Assembly (NCBI GenBank): GCA_963715565.1
Contig: OY970256.1
Span: 1,178,001-1,242,000 of the forward strand
DNA length: 64,000 nucleotides
Direction of reading: 5' to 3'
Source of the DNA: JACVRN01 sp963715565
GTDB lineage: Bacteria > Acidobacteriota > Blastocatellia > Pyrinomonadales > Pyrinomonadaceae
The translations under genes were made by a program, and so were the position numbers. Positions 35,511 to 42,410 of the stretch are shown piece by piece; position 1 is the stretch's first letter; each line of letters starts with the position of its first letter. The notes beneath the pieces were generated by a model. It did no database searches, was not told the origin of the DNA, and was given only the letters and a program-made list of their open reading frames with translations.

Positions 35511-36074
35511 TTAAGGAATTCCCTCAATCAGCGCGCGCTTGCGCATCAGCTTGATAGACCGTTCGGGAAGCGGCGCGCGCCGACCGAGCCGGTCAAGCTT
35601 ACACCAGATGCGCGCATACTCCGCGTCATCCTCCCAGGCCTGTTGGACAGCTACTAAACCTGCTTGCGTCCTCGGTTGATATTTGAACGGTGGCATGTGT
35701 GCATCGAAGAACGCACACCCGAAAGGTGAGATTTCATGAATTGAGCACCGACCGTCTTTATCCAGAAAGATACAGCCATTCCCTTGCTCCTCGCTGAGCA
35801 AATTTGCGCGTCTCGGGACGAGCGTGCGAATGCGAAATTCACGCCCGCCTTTGACGACGAGCGCACCGGGGCTCGCAAGCAAATAACTAAAGGCGAACGC
35901 CCACTGCGTCTCGAACCCGAAGCGCTGCCTTAATCGCTCAAGATCTGCCGGAATGAGATAGCCGGGCATAAAGCGGCAATTGATTGTGCAACTCTGACAG
36001 CCGCAGACCGTTCGTGAGTAGCCGAATTCACTGCGCCCATCTTTGCTTAGTTGAGAAGGGTCATAGTCTGTCAT
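35511..36074 (-). CDS. YkgJ-type cysteine-cluster protein
   Basis: 187 residues. N-terminal CGCQSCTINCRFMPG and later GCIFLDKDGRCSIHEISPFGC give the scattered Cys pattern of the YkgJ/zinc- or iron-binding family. Role unknown. Last gene of the leftward phage operon; it overlaps the upstream gene by 14 bases. Confidence 0.75.
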   Translation of the reverse strand: MTDYDPSQLSKDGRSEFGYSRTVCGCQSCTINCRFMPGYLIPADLERLRQRFGFETQWAFAFSYLLASPGALVVKGGREFRIRTLVPRRANLLSEEQGNGCIFLDKDGRCSIHEISPFGCAFFDAHMPPFKYQPRTQAGLVAVQQAWEDDAEYARIWCKLDRLGRRAPLPERSIKLMRKRALIEGIP

Positions 36075-36819
36075 TGGTTAACGCCCCCTTCTCATATTTT
36101 GTTCCGGCGCGAGGATTAGGATTTGGGTCATGCTCCAACTGAGGCATCAAGATTTGCACTTCCGACGCGGCTTCCTTTAACTGTTCAGGAGTCTTGATAG
36201 TCGGACCCATGTTGCGCGGCTCTTGCCGCCAGTTGTCCTTCTCGTTCCACTGCATGAGCGTGCGCACCTGGATATCGTTCGTGAGGCCGTACAGGACGGG
36301 CGGGAGTTGACCGCTCCGCACTTTTTCGGCGAGGGCTGAGAGGACGGCGGCCCACTGTTGGTGTTCGAGTCCGCGCTGAACGCGGTAGTCATATTCTGCA
36401 AGGTTGGCTTTGTTGATGCGCGCGGCTTCATAAGGGCGCAGATCACGCTCCGCTACACGCAGCTTTTCCCCTGCCTTGTGCTCCCAAAAATCCGCGTCGC
36501 GTTTCGGCTTCTTTAAGCCGTTCGTCGCGTTCACGCTCCGTTGAGGCGTGCCGGATGCGCTCGCATTGCGAGCTAAGGCGGAGCGCGCAGGGGCTGAGCC
36601 GTTCTCACCGTTTTCCGTCCAGCCGTACTCGCGCGCCGTCGTGATGTCAATTGACACGTCCGTCTTGCGCACGAGACGCCCTTCAAACTCAATTCGGCAG
36701 GAAGTAGGGCCAACCGAGCGGATCGGATTGCCCACTGTGCTCACCATCCCGACCACTGCCTCCATCGTGCCGAGCAGTTTGAATCTCGGCTCTCTTTTAT
36801 CCACGATTCTGACTTTCAT
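36061..36819 (-). CDS. Hypothetical phage protein
   Basis: 252 residues from ATG 36819 (MKVRIVDKREPRFK). No family seen. Charged, helical in the second half. Its start overlaps the stop of the next gene upstream by ATGA, so it is coupled. Confidence 0.65.
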   Translation of the reverse strand: MKVRIVDKREPRFKLLGTMEAVVGMVSTVGNPIRSVGPTSCRIEFEGRLVRKTDVSIDITTAREYGWTENGENGSAPARSALARNASASGTPQRSVNATNGLKKPKRDADFWEHKAGEKLRVAERDLRPYEAARINKANLAEYDYRVQRGLEHQQWAAVLSALAEKVRSGQLPPVLYGLTNDIQVRTLMQWNEKDNWRQEPRNMGPTIKTPEQLKEAASEVQILMPQLEHDPNPNPRAGTKYEKGALTNDRL

Positions 36820-37229
36820 AATCTCACCTCCCCTGTGCTCGTTCTGTTCGGCGCGCGCTCGTTGACGATTGCATGCACGGCGGCGCGCGCCCACTCCTCG
36901 CGTTCCTCCTCTTCCTGCTCAATCATGGAGAGGGTTTTGATTTTCAGAACGGCGTGGCCTTTCACTTCGGCATTGAGGTCGTTTGCGCCGGAATCGTAGT
37001 ACGGATAGAGAGTTGCTTTCTCGACCTGCTCGACAACGATTTGAATTGCGGCCAGCTCCGCAATGATCCCGCACAGCCACACTCCGAAATCTTTAACCGT
37101 TCCCTTGTAGCTGTAAGTTATCCGGTAAGAGGAAGCGGGCTGTCCCCGCTCCAGGCCGTAGACCTTCTGCTCAATGCAGGACGGCTTCGTCTTTAGCTTG
37201 TCAACGAGTTTTAGGATTTGCTCTTTCAT
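36816..37229 (-). CDS. Hypothetical phage protein
   Basis: 137 residues. Beta-rich start, then an acidic helical end (IEQEEEEREEWARAA). Coupled by ATGA overlaps on both sides. Family not recognised. Confidence 0.65.
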   Translation of the reverse strand: MKEQILKLVDKLKTKPSCIEQKVYGLERGQPASSYRITYSYKGTVKDFGVWLCGIIAELAAIQIVVEQVEKATLYPYYDSGANDLNAEVKGHAVLKIKTLSMIEQEEEEREEWARAAVHAIVNERAPNRTSTGEVRL

Positions 37230-38056
37230 GCTCCCTGTACCTCCACAGCCTTCGGCGCTCCTGCCTTGAGGATGGTGTCTGCCGCGCGGAATATTTTCTG
37301 CGCGCTCTTTTCGGGAATCTCCGAGCCATTGAGCCAGTGCTGGATATACCCGCGCGCATAGTCAGCACCCGGAAGCTGGAGGCTTTCACAGAGCAGCAGC
37401 GCGACCGATTCAGCCTCGACCTCTTTCAAGCTCCGGGGCGTAAATTCCGTGTCTGCGAAATCCGCCTCTTCGGTGTGGCCTAAGACGACGTGGCCGAGTT
37501 CGTGGAAAGTTGTTTTATGCGGGAGCTGGGCTAGTGGAGAGATGCTGATTTGACGCTTCTGTGCGAACCCTTGCGTGTTGCCGTCCGCAACGTCGAACGG
37601 GACTTCCGTGATGCCGAGCGACGTGAGAGCGAGAGAGCGATCCCATCCCGGCGTCTCAGGCTGAGGAACCGGCTCGCCGTCCGTCTGGCTCAAAACAAAC
37701 CAGTTCGGACGGTAGATGAAATTCATATAGAAAGCTTCGCCCTCGGAGGAGCTTCCTACGGCCTTTTCGCGCTTACTCCTAATCGTGATCGGCATGCATA
37801 GGACGATGGCGCGCTCTCCCTTGCGCACCTGTCGGCCTTGTTGCTGCCAGCCCGCGTAAGTGGCGATAGGTCCGGGCTCAATCGCGCGCAGGTAACACTG
37901 CGAGATGGCAAGAATTTGATTGCCGAGGCTATAGTTGTGAAAGTTGCGATAAGCCTCCAGCGTCCGCCCGGGCTTCTCGACCGCTTCTTTGAGCAGCTCG
38001 GCCCAGGACGGTTGATTGCGTGTTGTATGTTCCTTGTTCTTCTGGTATTTTCTCAT
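37226..38056 (-). CDS. ArdC-like antirestriction protein
   Basis: 276 residues. The N-terminal half (WAELLKEAVEKPGRTLEAYRNF, YAGWQQQGRQVRKGERAI) is the ArdC ssDNA-binding type. The C-terminal half has a zinc-peptidase motif HELGH at 185-189 and a later Glu-rich helix. ArdC proteins shield incoming DNA from host restriction. First gene of a four-gene coupled operon. Confidence 0.85.
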   Translation of the reverse strand: MRKYQKNKEHTTRNQPSWAELLKEAVEKPGRTLEAYRNFHNYSLGNQILAISQCYLRAIEPGPIATYAGWQQQGRQVRKGERAIVLCMPITIRSKREKAVGSSSEGEAFYMNFIYRPNWFVLSQTDGEPVPQPETPGWDRSLALTSLGITEVPFDVADGNTQGFAQKRQISISPLAQLPHKTTFHELGHVVLGHTEEADFADTEFTPRSLKEVEAESVALLLCESLQLPGADYARGYIQHWLNGSEIPEKSAQKIFRAADTILKAGAPKAVEVQGA

Positions 38057-38095
38057 CGGTTAAACTCTTTCCGGCTGCTCGAACAGCCTGAAACT

Positions 38096-38130
38096 CGAAG
38101 GCCCATGAGATTGCGTCTCATGGGCTTTCG
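38096..38130. terminator. Hairpin between leftward phage genes
   Basis: 15-pair stem with one G-T pair around GCCCATGAGA-ttgcg-TCTCATGGGC (38101-38125). Confidence 0.6.
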
Positions 38131-38162
38131 TGTATGGGGAACGGATTAGTTGAGCACTCGCA

Positions 38163-38360
38163 TTATGCGTCGCTTGCTTTGACCATTGCCTGCGCCCACT
38201 GCGTCTGTTCCCCTTCACCTTCCTCGTTGACGGTTGATTGCGAAACTCCGCCCTGCGGCCTCCAGCCCTTGGCGATCAGGGCGTTAACCTGACTGCTGAG
38301 CGAGCTGGGATCGGTAGCAAGGAGGATTGAATATTCTTGTATCCTGTCGTCGGTCATCAA
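38163..38360 (-). CDS. DUF1737-type small protein
   Basis: 65 residues. The pattern with VNALIAKGWRPQGGVS and a final QAMVK matches the DUF1737 family, which is common in phages and bacteria, with no known function. GGAGGGAG ribosome site. Confidence 0.7.
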   Translation of the reverse strand: MMTDDRIQEYSILLATDPSSLSSQVNALIAKGWRPQGGVSQSTVNEEGEGEQTQWAQAMVKASDA

Positions 38361-38392
38361 ACTCCCTCCAATTGTTAATGGTTAAAGGTTAG

Positions 38393-38421
38393 GGGCACGA
38401 GACGCCGGGAATCTCGTGCCC
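38393..38421. terminator. Hairpin after the basic leftward gene
   Basis: GGGCACGAGA (38393-38402) and TCTCGTGCCC (38412-38421), perfect 10-bp stem. Weak T-run on the minus strand. Confidence 0.55.
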
Positions 38422-38436
38422 GTTCTGAGTGAGCAC

Positions 38437-39096
38437 CTATGCGAAGTAGCCGATGCCCTCCTCAAACTTGTCGCGCTGAATGAGCTGGTGCGCAAAGAGA
38501 CGACGCGCGAGCGCTCGCTCGTTGTCGCTGAGCGACTTGGCGGCCATCACAGGCTTCTCGTGCGTGCCCTTGCGGAGCTTGGCGAGCAGAGCCTGCGCTT
38601 TCTCGCCCTCGACGGAGCTTTTCTTCCATGCGCCCACGTTCGGGGCTGATGCAGCTTTCCCTGCGCGCTTCTTGCCGGAACTCTTTCCCGCGCTCTGCTC
38701 CTCGGCGCGCGCGCTCTCAGGAATCGTGACGCGGAATATCGGTTGCGGGAGTTTCTTGCCAAAGCGCGTTACAACCCTCATCACCTTCGCGTCTTTGGGG
38801 AGATTCTCGGGACGCTCCAAAAACTCGTCCGAGGCAAGTTCAATCCCAAGCGCGCGCGCTCTCTCGATTTCAGCCGCTCGTGGCTCACTCACAGCAACCG
38901 TCTCCGTCTCTAATTCTTTGGGGTCATGGTCAATGTGGGTGGGATCGGCTTGCTTTGTCAGAGCGACGACCGTCTGCTCAGCTTCCTGCGCTGCTTTTGA
39001 TTTGCGGGGGGCTTTCGTTGTGACGCGAGCTTCGCGTGCCGCACGCTCACTTGCTGCCGTTGACTTTTGCGTCTTTTTTGTTTTGCTCGATTTCAT
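38437..39096 (-). CDS. Lys/Arg-rich phage protein, function unknown
   Basis: 219 residues from ATG 39096, placed by GGAG six bases upstream. Strongly basic first 40 residues (SKTKKTQKS...APRKSKAA), a mixed middle and a helical C-terminus. Possibly nucleic-acid binding; no family recognised. First gene read leftward from the divergent operator region. Confidence 0.65.
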   Translation of the reverse strand: MKSSKTKKTQKSTAASERAAREARVTTKAPRKSKAAQEAEQTVVALTKQADPTHIDHDPKELETETVAVSEPRAAEIERARALGIELASDEFLERPENLPKDAKVMRVVTRFGKKLPQPIFRVTIPESARAEEQSAGKSSGKKRAGKAASAPNVGAWKKSSVEGEKAQALLAKLRKGTHEKPVMAAKSLSDNERALARRLFAHQLIQRDKFEEGIGYFA

Positions 39097-39142
39097 GTCC
39101 ATCTCCTTAACTGTTTTGTTTAATGTCTTAACTACGAGGCGC

Positions 39143-39162
39143 ATTTTACACATGTGTAAAAT
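39143..39162. promoter_or_regulatory. Operator O1, 20-bp perfect palindrome
   Basis: ATTTTACACATGTGTAAAAT at 39143-39162, core TTAC-N6-GTAA. Lies in the divergent region between the leftward operon and the HTH gene. Confidence 0.75.
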
Positions 39163-39202
39163 ACTCGGCAACCCCGAAAATGCCTTGCGGGATAAAAAAA
39201 AT

Positions 39203-39216
39203 TTACGGTTGTGTAA
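39203..39216. promoter_or_regulatory. Operator O2, second TTAC-N6-GTAA site
   Basis: TTACGGTTGTGTAA at 39203-39216 has the same half-sites and spacing as O1, with centres 57 bases apart (between five and six helical turns). Likely binding sites of the adjacent repressor. Confidence 0.55.
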
Positions 39217-39244
39217 GTTCTTAGTTTTGGGTAGCATCGGGGAC

Positions 39245-39457
39245 ATGATTACTAGCCACATCAGAGAAATCGCGGAAAAGCGCGGTATCCAGAACGCTCA
39301 CCAGCTCGCAAAAAGAGCTGAAATCCCCCCGAACATGGCGATCCGTCTCTGGAAAGACGACTTTGAGCGCGTAGATAAAAAGACGCTCAACCGTCTGTGT
39401 CGCAGCCTTAACTCGAATCCCGGGCAGTTGTTGAAATATGAGGCGGATGAGGAGTAA
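39245..39457 (+). CDS. Small XRE-type HTH protein (candidate lysogeny repressor)
   Basis: 70 residues from ATG 39245; the open frame extends far upstream but overlaps the opposite-strand gene. Cro/CI-like HTH with AHQLAKRAEIPPNMAIRLWK as helices 2-3. No C-terminal cleavage domain, so it would not be a LexA-type SOS-cleaved repressor. Faces the divergent operon across O1 and O2. Confidence 0.8.
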   Translation: MITSHIREIAEKRGIQNAHQLAKRAEIPPNMAIRLWKDDFERVDKKTLNRLCRSLNSNPGQLLKYEADEE

Positions 39458-39831
39458 GGGGTAAGGAGTACGGAGTATAGAGTAAGCAGTCTTTGAGATT
39501 GTTATCCGCGTCTAGGATGTAGATATATCTAGAGAATGATTAAGACAGCCCAGCAGGTTATGCTCCATTCACGATTTACGATTCACGATTCGCCATCCAG
39601 ATAATTCCCTCTTATCAGCTCTCCTTTTTCGGTTTGCCTCAAGGGTTTGCATCCCGCCTGAGATAGCAAAAATTATTTCTTAGAGTAGTTAATGGATTAA
39701 ACGAATTGTTTAATTGACAGAACAGACACAAATCAAGCATTCTCATCATGGTAGGGCGGCGAGAACTGCTCCCCCCGAAATCCTTTCACTCGCCGTAGAC
39801 CGCTTCCCCTTCAGGCTTAGGAGTTTGACCA
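39458..39831. other. Intergenic region before the HD-GYP gene
   Basis: Holds CACGATTTACGATTCACGATT words (39570-39597) and a 17-base near-palindrome listed next. No gene. Confidence 0.5.
39697..39713. promoter_or_regulatory. TTAAACGAA-type operator, copy 1
   Basis: TTAAACGAATTGTTTAA at 39697-39713 is followed at once by TTGACA (39714-39719). Matches a second copy at 47530-47546 at 14 of 17 positions. Confidence 0.5.
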
Positions 39832-40557
39832 ATGAAATTTCCGGCGGTTTGTCGCCGATGCTGGCGAGCAGCAGTAAATTTGCTTTCCCCGAAAGATACC
39901 GTGCGCGGTGAGACCGTTGAATCGCTCGCGCTGGCGCTCGATGCGAGAGACCCGACGACTCACCAACACGCGCTCAGGGTTAAGACTTACGCAGTCGGCC
40001 TCGGGCGACACTTACAACTTCCACCCACGACGCTGCGGCTCCTGGAAGCCAGCGCTCTCCTGCACGACATCGGCAAGGTGGCCGTGCCTGACCACATTTT
40101 GAATAAGCCGGGCAAGCTGACTGAGGATGAGTTCAATATCGTCAAGCGGCACACGGTCGTCGGGGCGCAGATCGCGGGTCGGCTCAGGCTCAATCAAGTT
40201 GTGGGAGACGCTATCCGCCATCATCACGAGCAATGGGACGGGCGTGGCTACCCGGATGGGCTTAATAGTCACCAGATTCCCAAGCTCGCCCGGATTATTT
40301 CGGTAGTTGATGCCTTTGACGCCATGCTTGAGGCGCGGCCATATAAAGCTGCTCGCACCCGTGCTGAAGCGATATTGGCGATGTACCAGGGCAAAGGCAC
40401 TCAATTTGATCCTGACCTGGTTGAACGGTTTATTTACATCCTCCCTTCGCTCGAAGCAGAAGTCGCAAAAATCCCTCTTGAGAGTTCAACTTTTTCTGAG
40501 CAGCTCACGCAGGCCGCGCGCGCGGTCGCTCCTGCTGCCGGGCTGGCTAATAACTGA
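39832..40557 (+). CDS. HD-GYP domain phosphodiesterase-like protein
   Basis: 241 residues. HDIGK (His78-Asp79), RHHHEQWDGRGYPDG (GYP at 139-141) and the later metal-binding His/Asp residues are all present, so it is likely an active c-di-GMP phosphodiesterase. The first ~28 residues (Cys/Arg-rich) are unlike the family and may not be translated. Unusual cargo for a prophage. Confidence 0.85.
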   Translation: MKFPAVCRRCWRAAVNLLSPKDTVRGETVESLALALDARDPTTHQHALRVKTYAVGLGRHLQLPPTTLRLLEASALLHDIGKVAVPDHILNKPGKLTEDEFNIVKRHTVVGAQIAGRLRLNQVVGDAIRHHHEQWDGRGYPDGLNSHQIPKLARIISVVDAFDAMLEARPYKAARTRAEAILAMYQGKGTQFDPDLVERFIYILPSLEAEVAKIPLESSTFSEQLTQAARAVAPAAGLANN

Positions 40558-41186
40558 TTATTGTGCGCCGGAGATTTGAACAAAGGATTTGTGGCCGGTT
40601 AGCTCGCGCGGGTCAATGGCCGCCTGCGCGGGTCGTAGCGCTCGATGGGGCGGCGCAGGCCACATACGACTCGCAGCGCTCGTGGCATCCCGAGAACAAC
40701 GGCACAGCGGGTCGGCGCAGGAATCGAGGAGAGAGTTCGCGGGCTGTGCACAGTACGCGGCGCTTCTGTGATGCAAGGTTCCAGGCGTTTAAGCGGCGGC
40801 ACGGGCGGCCAGGTCCAACGTTGTCCGCGAGTCCCATCGATTTTTTAGCTTTGCTGCTGGAGCGTGTATGGGTGGCCTCGAGCGCTGCCTTCACGCTGAC
40901 AAAGCTTGGGCCAGCGAGCAGCGCGAGCGCCTCTTCCAAGGTGCGTGGACATGTCACGCGTGTTTCAGAGGCAGCTTGCGAGTCCGCGCGCGTATGCTCG
41001 AAAGGCCCGCGCGGGCAAGGCCCTGTTAACTTCTCAAATCTGACCGTGAGTATCTTTGACAAGAAAGGGGCGGTCAGCAGCGCCGGATTAGAGCACGCCC
41101 CACTAGACCGGCCATCCCGAAAGCGATTAGGCGCGCAGTCAACGCGCTATGCGCCGACGGATGACGTGGGGACTTTCTCCCTTGTG
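40558..41186. other. 629-base region without a credible gene
   Basis: Frames are open on both strands because GC is high, but none has a ribosome site or known family. Short tRNA-like pieces are present (GGCCGGTTAGCTCGC near 40598; GTTCAAATCTCCGGCGC on the minus strand at 40563-40580), but none folds into a whole tRNA by hand. Confidence 0.4.
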
Positions 41187-41367
41187 ACGGGAGTGGCGAA
41201 ACTGGCAGCCGCGCGCCCAGGTGAGCGCACGAATGTATTGTTTGAAACAAGTCATTTGAAACAATTTGTTTCAAACAATACATCGCGTGCGTTGACCAGG
41301 GCGTGTGATGCGAGGCGAATCTCCCATTGCCTCGCGTCGCGTGCGGGTTCGAGTCCCGCCTCCCGCC
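41187..41367 (+). ncRNA. tRNA-Leu-like RNA with an 80-base hairpin in place of the anticodon loop
   Basis: Acceptor ACGGGAG (41187-41193) pairs with CTCCCGC (41360-41366), six of seven. The D arm TGGCGAAACTGGCAGCC fits tRNA-Leu. A 5-bp anticodon stem CGCCC/GGGCG (41214-41218, 41299-41303) encloses 80 bases. Inside, GGT/ACC, CGCACG/CGTGCG and an 18-bp perfect stem (41233-41250 with 41266-41283) form one long hairpin. A 9-bp variable arm (41310-41335 region) and a perfect T arm (GCGGG TTCGAGT CCCGC, 41343-41359) follow. No CCA. It is too short for a group I intron. Confidence 0.55.
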
Positions 41368-41456
41368 TTCAATTCCCTTCCTCATTCATCCTGCCTTTCT
41401 CAGCATTCCGCAATCCGCAATCCATCCTACCTTTCCGCATCCCTCATACACTCCGC

Positions 41457-42140
41457 ATGTCCAGACGAAAATCAGAACAGTTTCACAAAAATCTCTCCGG
41501 CGGTCTGCCGTTCGAGACTCCGACCGGACGTAAACAACCAGCTCGACCTCTGTGTGTTCGTAAACGAGCGCTCTCAGCTAAACAGGCTGAGAAAGAGGAT
41601 GACCATCTCATCAGCTACTTTGTCTGGACAAGACAATGGGAACACGAGTACCCGCAGCTCGCAGGTCGGCTCTGCTTTCACACTGAAAACGAGCGCTTGC
41701 TTGCTCCAATTACTGTAACGCGCGCAGGCGGCGAGCAAGTGACATACGGGCCGGGCTACCAACAGCGCCAGCGCAAGGGGGTTAAGCGCGGCGTGGTAGA
41801 CGTGCTCAACCTTCGCCCCTCGCGCAGGTTCTTCTACCTCGCAGGGGAATTAAAGGTGCGCGACGGCGACCTGACGGACGAGCAGAGCGAATTCATTGCT
41901 CAGGCCCGTGCCGCCGGCGCTTTCGCACATACGTTTTGGTGCTGGTCTGAACTGGCGCGCGCGACGATGTGGTTCTTCCGCCTCACCGACCGGCGCGTCT
42001 ACCTGTCGGCGGGGGACCCGCGCGACTATCTGCTGCCGGATCTGGGCGGGCACGACAAGCGCTGCGGCTGCAACTGGAAACTGGCAAACGCTATTCGGTT
42101 CGTAAGTGGAGCTGAGGGCAATCAAATAATTCTGGCTTGA
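41457..42140 (+). CDS. VRR-NUC family nuclease
   Basis: 227 residues from ATG 41457. The frame is open from 40563, but the upstream part runs through the tRNA-like RNA. Catalytic pattern GVVDVL (Asp115) and ELK (Glu131, Lys133) followed by LTDEQSEFI matches phage VRR-NUC nucleases, which cut branched or junction DNA. The ~100-residue N-terminal extension is unusual. Confidence 0.8.
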   Translation: MSRRKSEQFHKNLSGGLPFETPTGRKQPARPLCVRKRALSAKQAEKEDDHLISYFVWTRQWEHEYPQLAGRLCFHTENERLLAPITVTRAGGEQVTYGPGYQQRQRKGVKRGVVDVLNLRPSRRFFYLAGELKVRDGDLTDEQSEFIAQARAAGAFAHTFWCWSELARATMWFFRLTDRRVYLSAGDPRDYLLPDLGGHDKRCGCNWKLANAIRFVSGAEGNQIILA

Positions 42141-42155
42141 GCCAGAGGAGGCGTG

Positions 42156-42410
42156 ATGGCAAAGAAATTCCCTTTCGCAAATTTAGACGAGCTGCTCGGC
42201 AAGCTCAATTTTCAACCGCTAACCGAAAACTCGCCTGAGCTTGGCGACGTGATTAAGTACCGCGACGGGACAGTCGCCATCGTCGGCGATTCTCCGGTTG
42301 TGTCTTACGGTCCGCGCGAGGAGATGCAGTCGGTGGCGCGACTGTTCCCGCGCGAGGAGAGCGGCCAGAAAGCCAGAAAACCAGATTTGGAGCGGAACAG
42401 TGGTGAATAG
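42156..42410 (+). CDS. Small phage protein, unknown
   Basis: 84 residues, strong GAGGAGG site. DVIKYRDGTVAIVGDSPVVSYG looks like a small beta domain. Its end overlaps the next gene's start by 11 bases. Confidence 0.65.
   Translation: MAKKFPFANLDELLGKLNFQPLTENSPELGDVIKYRDGTVAIVGDSPVVSYGPREEMQSVARLFPREESGQKARKPDLERNSGE

Noticed and set aside
38480..39244. N-terminal extension of the HTH gene
   Set aside because: It is antisense to the opposite-strand basic protein and covers the operators.
40613..41062. Minus-strand 149-codon frame
   Set aside because: TTG start without a ribosome site, no family pattern, and high GC alone explains the open frame.
41187..41367. Group I intron in a tRNA-Leu gene
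   Set aside because: The insert is 80 bases, far below group I size, and has no P7/P3 core; a single hairpin is seen.
40563..41456. Upstream part of a 525-codon open frame before the VRR-NUC gene
   Set aside because: It runs through the tRNA-like RNA and non-family sequence; the nuclease starts at 41457.
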